This document shows, in pieces, positions 6,970 through 7,834 of a stretch of 7,834 nucleotides of DNA (the stretch's first letter is position 1; the number at the start of each line of letters is the position of its first letter). The notes beneath the pieces were generated by a model. It was not told the DNA's origin. It saw only the letters and a program-made list of their open reading frames with translations, and searched no databases. The position numbers and the translations under genes are program-made. This stretch comes from Candidatus Competibacteraceae bacterium (lineage in GTDB: Bacteria; Pseudomonadota; Gammaproteobacteria; Competibacterales; Competibacteraceae): assembly GCA_003527885.1 (NCBI GenBank), contig DPWB01000038.1, positions 4,211 through 12,044 on the forward strand, written 5' to 3'.

Positions 6970-7834
6970 CTATTTCCCGTAGACCGGGAAACGCGCGCAC
7001 AACCCGGCGGCTTGCGCCTTGACCCGCTCAATCACGGCCGGGTTTTTGATGTCGTCGAGGATGTCGCAGATCCAGTTGGCGATAGACTCCATCTCGGCTT
7101 CCTTGAAGCCGCGCGTGGTCGCGGCGGGCGTACCGATGCGGATGCCGCTGGTCACGAACGGCGATTGCGGGTCGTTGGGCACCGAGTTCTTGTTGACCGT
7201 GATGCCGGCCGCTCCCAGCGCGGCATCGGCGGCCTTGCCGGTCAGACCCTTGTCGATGAGGCTGAGCAGGAATAAATGGTCTTCGGTGCCGTTGGAGACG
7301 ACCTGGTAGCCGCGCTGTTGGAACACCGCCGCCATCGCCTTGGCGTTCTTGACCACCTGCTGCTGGTAGGTCTTGAATTCCGGTTGCAGCGCCTCCTTTA
7401 AGGCCACCGCCTTGGCGGCGATAACGTGCATCAGCGGGCCGCCTTGGATACCGGGAAAGACCATCGAATTAAACTTCTTCTCCAGATCGGGATTCGAGCG
7501 ACACAGGATCAAACCGCCGCGCGGGCCGCGCAGGGTTTTGTGGGTGGTGGTGGTGACCACATCGGCGATCGGCACCGGGTTCGGGTACAGGCCCGCCGCG
7601 ACCAGCCCGGCCACATGGGCCATATCGACGAAGAAATACGCCCCGACCTTATCGGCGATGGCCCGGAAGCGCGCCCAGTCGATGATCAGCGAATAGGCCG
7701 AAAAACCGGCCACGACCATCTTGGGCCGATGCTCCAGCGCCAGCGCTTCAACTTCCTCGTAGTCGATCTCGCCGGTGTCGGGCTTGATGCCGTACTGCAC
7801 GGCGTTGTAGGTCTTGCCGGAGAAATTGACCTTG
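6970..7834 (-). CDS. glyA: Serine hydroxymethyltransferase (5' end outside the window)
   Basis: The C-terminal 287 residues of SHMT, the cytoplasmic PLP enzyme that moves the serine hydroxymethyl carbon to tetrahydrofolate, giving glycine and methylene-THF, reversibly. Visible residues: VNFSGKTYN at the start; VDMAHVAGL with the Asp that binds the PLP ring nitrogen (visible residue 70); [16 protein letters not shown] with the PLP Schiff-base lysine (visible residue 99, codon 7537-7539); [18 protein letters not shown]; and SPFVTSGIR with the substrate-carboxylate arginine (about 232). Aligning the lysine with K229 of E. coli GlyA implies about 130 missing residues and a full length near 417, as in E. 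coli. The frame is open to the window edge; an internal GTG at 7800 is not the start. In context, SHMT joins the methylene-THF made by glycine cleavage to a second glycine to form serine for SdaA. Pseudomonas has a second glyA in such operons, so this may be one of two copies. Confidence 0.97.
   Translation of the reverse strand, partial: KVNFSGKTYNAVQYGIKPDTGEIDYEEVEALALEHRPKMVVAGFSAYSLIIDWARFRAIADKVGAYFFVDMAHVAGLVAAGLYPNPVPIADVVTTTTHKTLRGPRGGLILCRSNPDLEKKFNSMVFPGIQGGPLMHVIAAKAVALKEALQPEFKTYQQQVVKNAKAMAAVFQQRGYQVVSNGTEDHLFLLSLIDKGLTGKAADAALGAAGITVNKNSVPNDPQSPFVTSGIRIGTPAATTRGFKEAEMESIANWICDILDDIKNPAVIERVKAQAAGLCARFPVYGK

Noticed and set aside
5736..7022. A 428-codon open frame on the + strand, opposite sdaA
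   Set aside because: It lies wholly antisense to a clear sdaA, is rich in Arg, Gly, His, Gln and Ala as expected from GC-rich complement, and shows no recognisable domain. It is a shadow of the codon bias.
6876..7031. In-frame start at 7031 for sdaA
   Set aside because: It would overlap the end of glyA and add 52 basic, non-conserved residues; the ATG at 6875 has a ribosome site and the exact family N-terminus.

Overview
The window is GC-rich (well over 60% G+C by eye) and densely coding. Its proteins look like those of a free-living gammaproteobacterium. GlyA is very close to the enterobacterial sequence, SdaA is the single-chain [4Fe-4S] serine dehydratase, and the gene order glyA-sdaA-gcvT is the one I know from the second glycine-cleavage operon of Pseudomonas (gcvH2-gcvP2-glyA2-sdaA-gcvT2). 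The genus cannot be fixed from the sequence alone. Nothing suggests a plasmid, phage, insertion sequence, CRISPR array or RNA gene.

Layout. Bases 1-2744 on the + strand hold the end of an ABC ATPase gene (YbbA/LolD type), then 3 bases, then the complete gene for its very large permease partner (YbbP type, 845 aa). This is a MacB/LolCDE/FtsEX-like (type VII) ABC system. Bases 2833-7834 on the - strand hold, in order of transcription, glyA (5' end cut by the window edge), sdaA, gcvT and a 14-helix MFS transporter gene. The two blocks converge. The 88-base gap between them carries an 11-bp perfect hairpin whose T-rich side faces the - strand, so it terminates the glycine/serine block.

How the genes work together. 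GlyA interconverts serine and glycine with a one-carbon unit on tetrahydrofolate. GcvT is the aminomethyltransferase that releases ammonia and methylene-THF from glycine in the cleavage system. SdaA removes serine to pyruvate and ammonia. Together they allow glycine to be used as carbon and nitrogen source or detoxified: two glycines give one serine, then pyruvate. The P and H proteins needed by GcvT are absent here and are predicted beyond base 7834.

The main point of interest is the MFS gene at the 3' end of this block. It lies 93 bases after gcvT with the only visible terminator downstream of it, and its motif C lacks the usual Gly-Pro pair. I see no wholly new multi-gene system. The rest is well-known metabolism in good repair.
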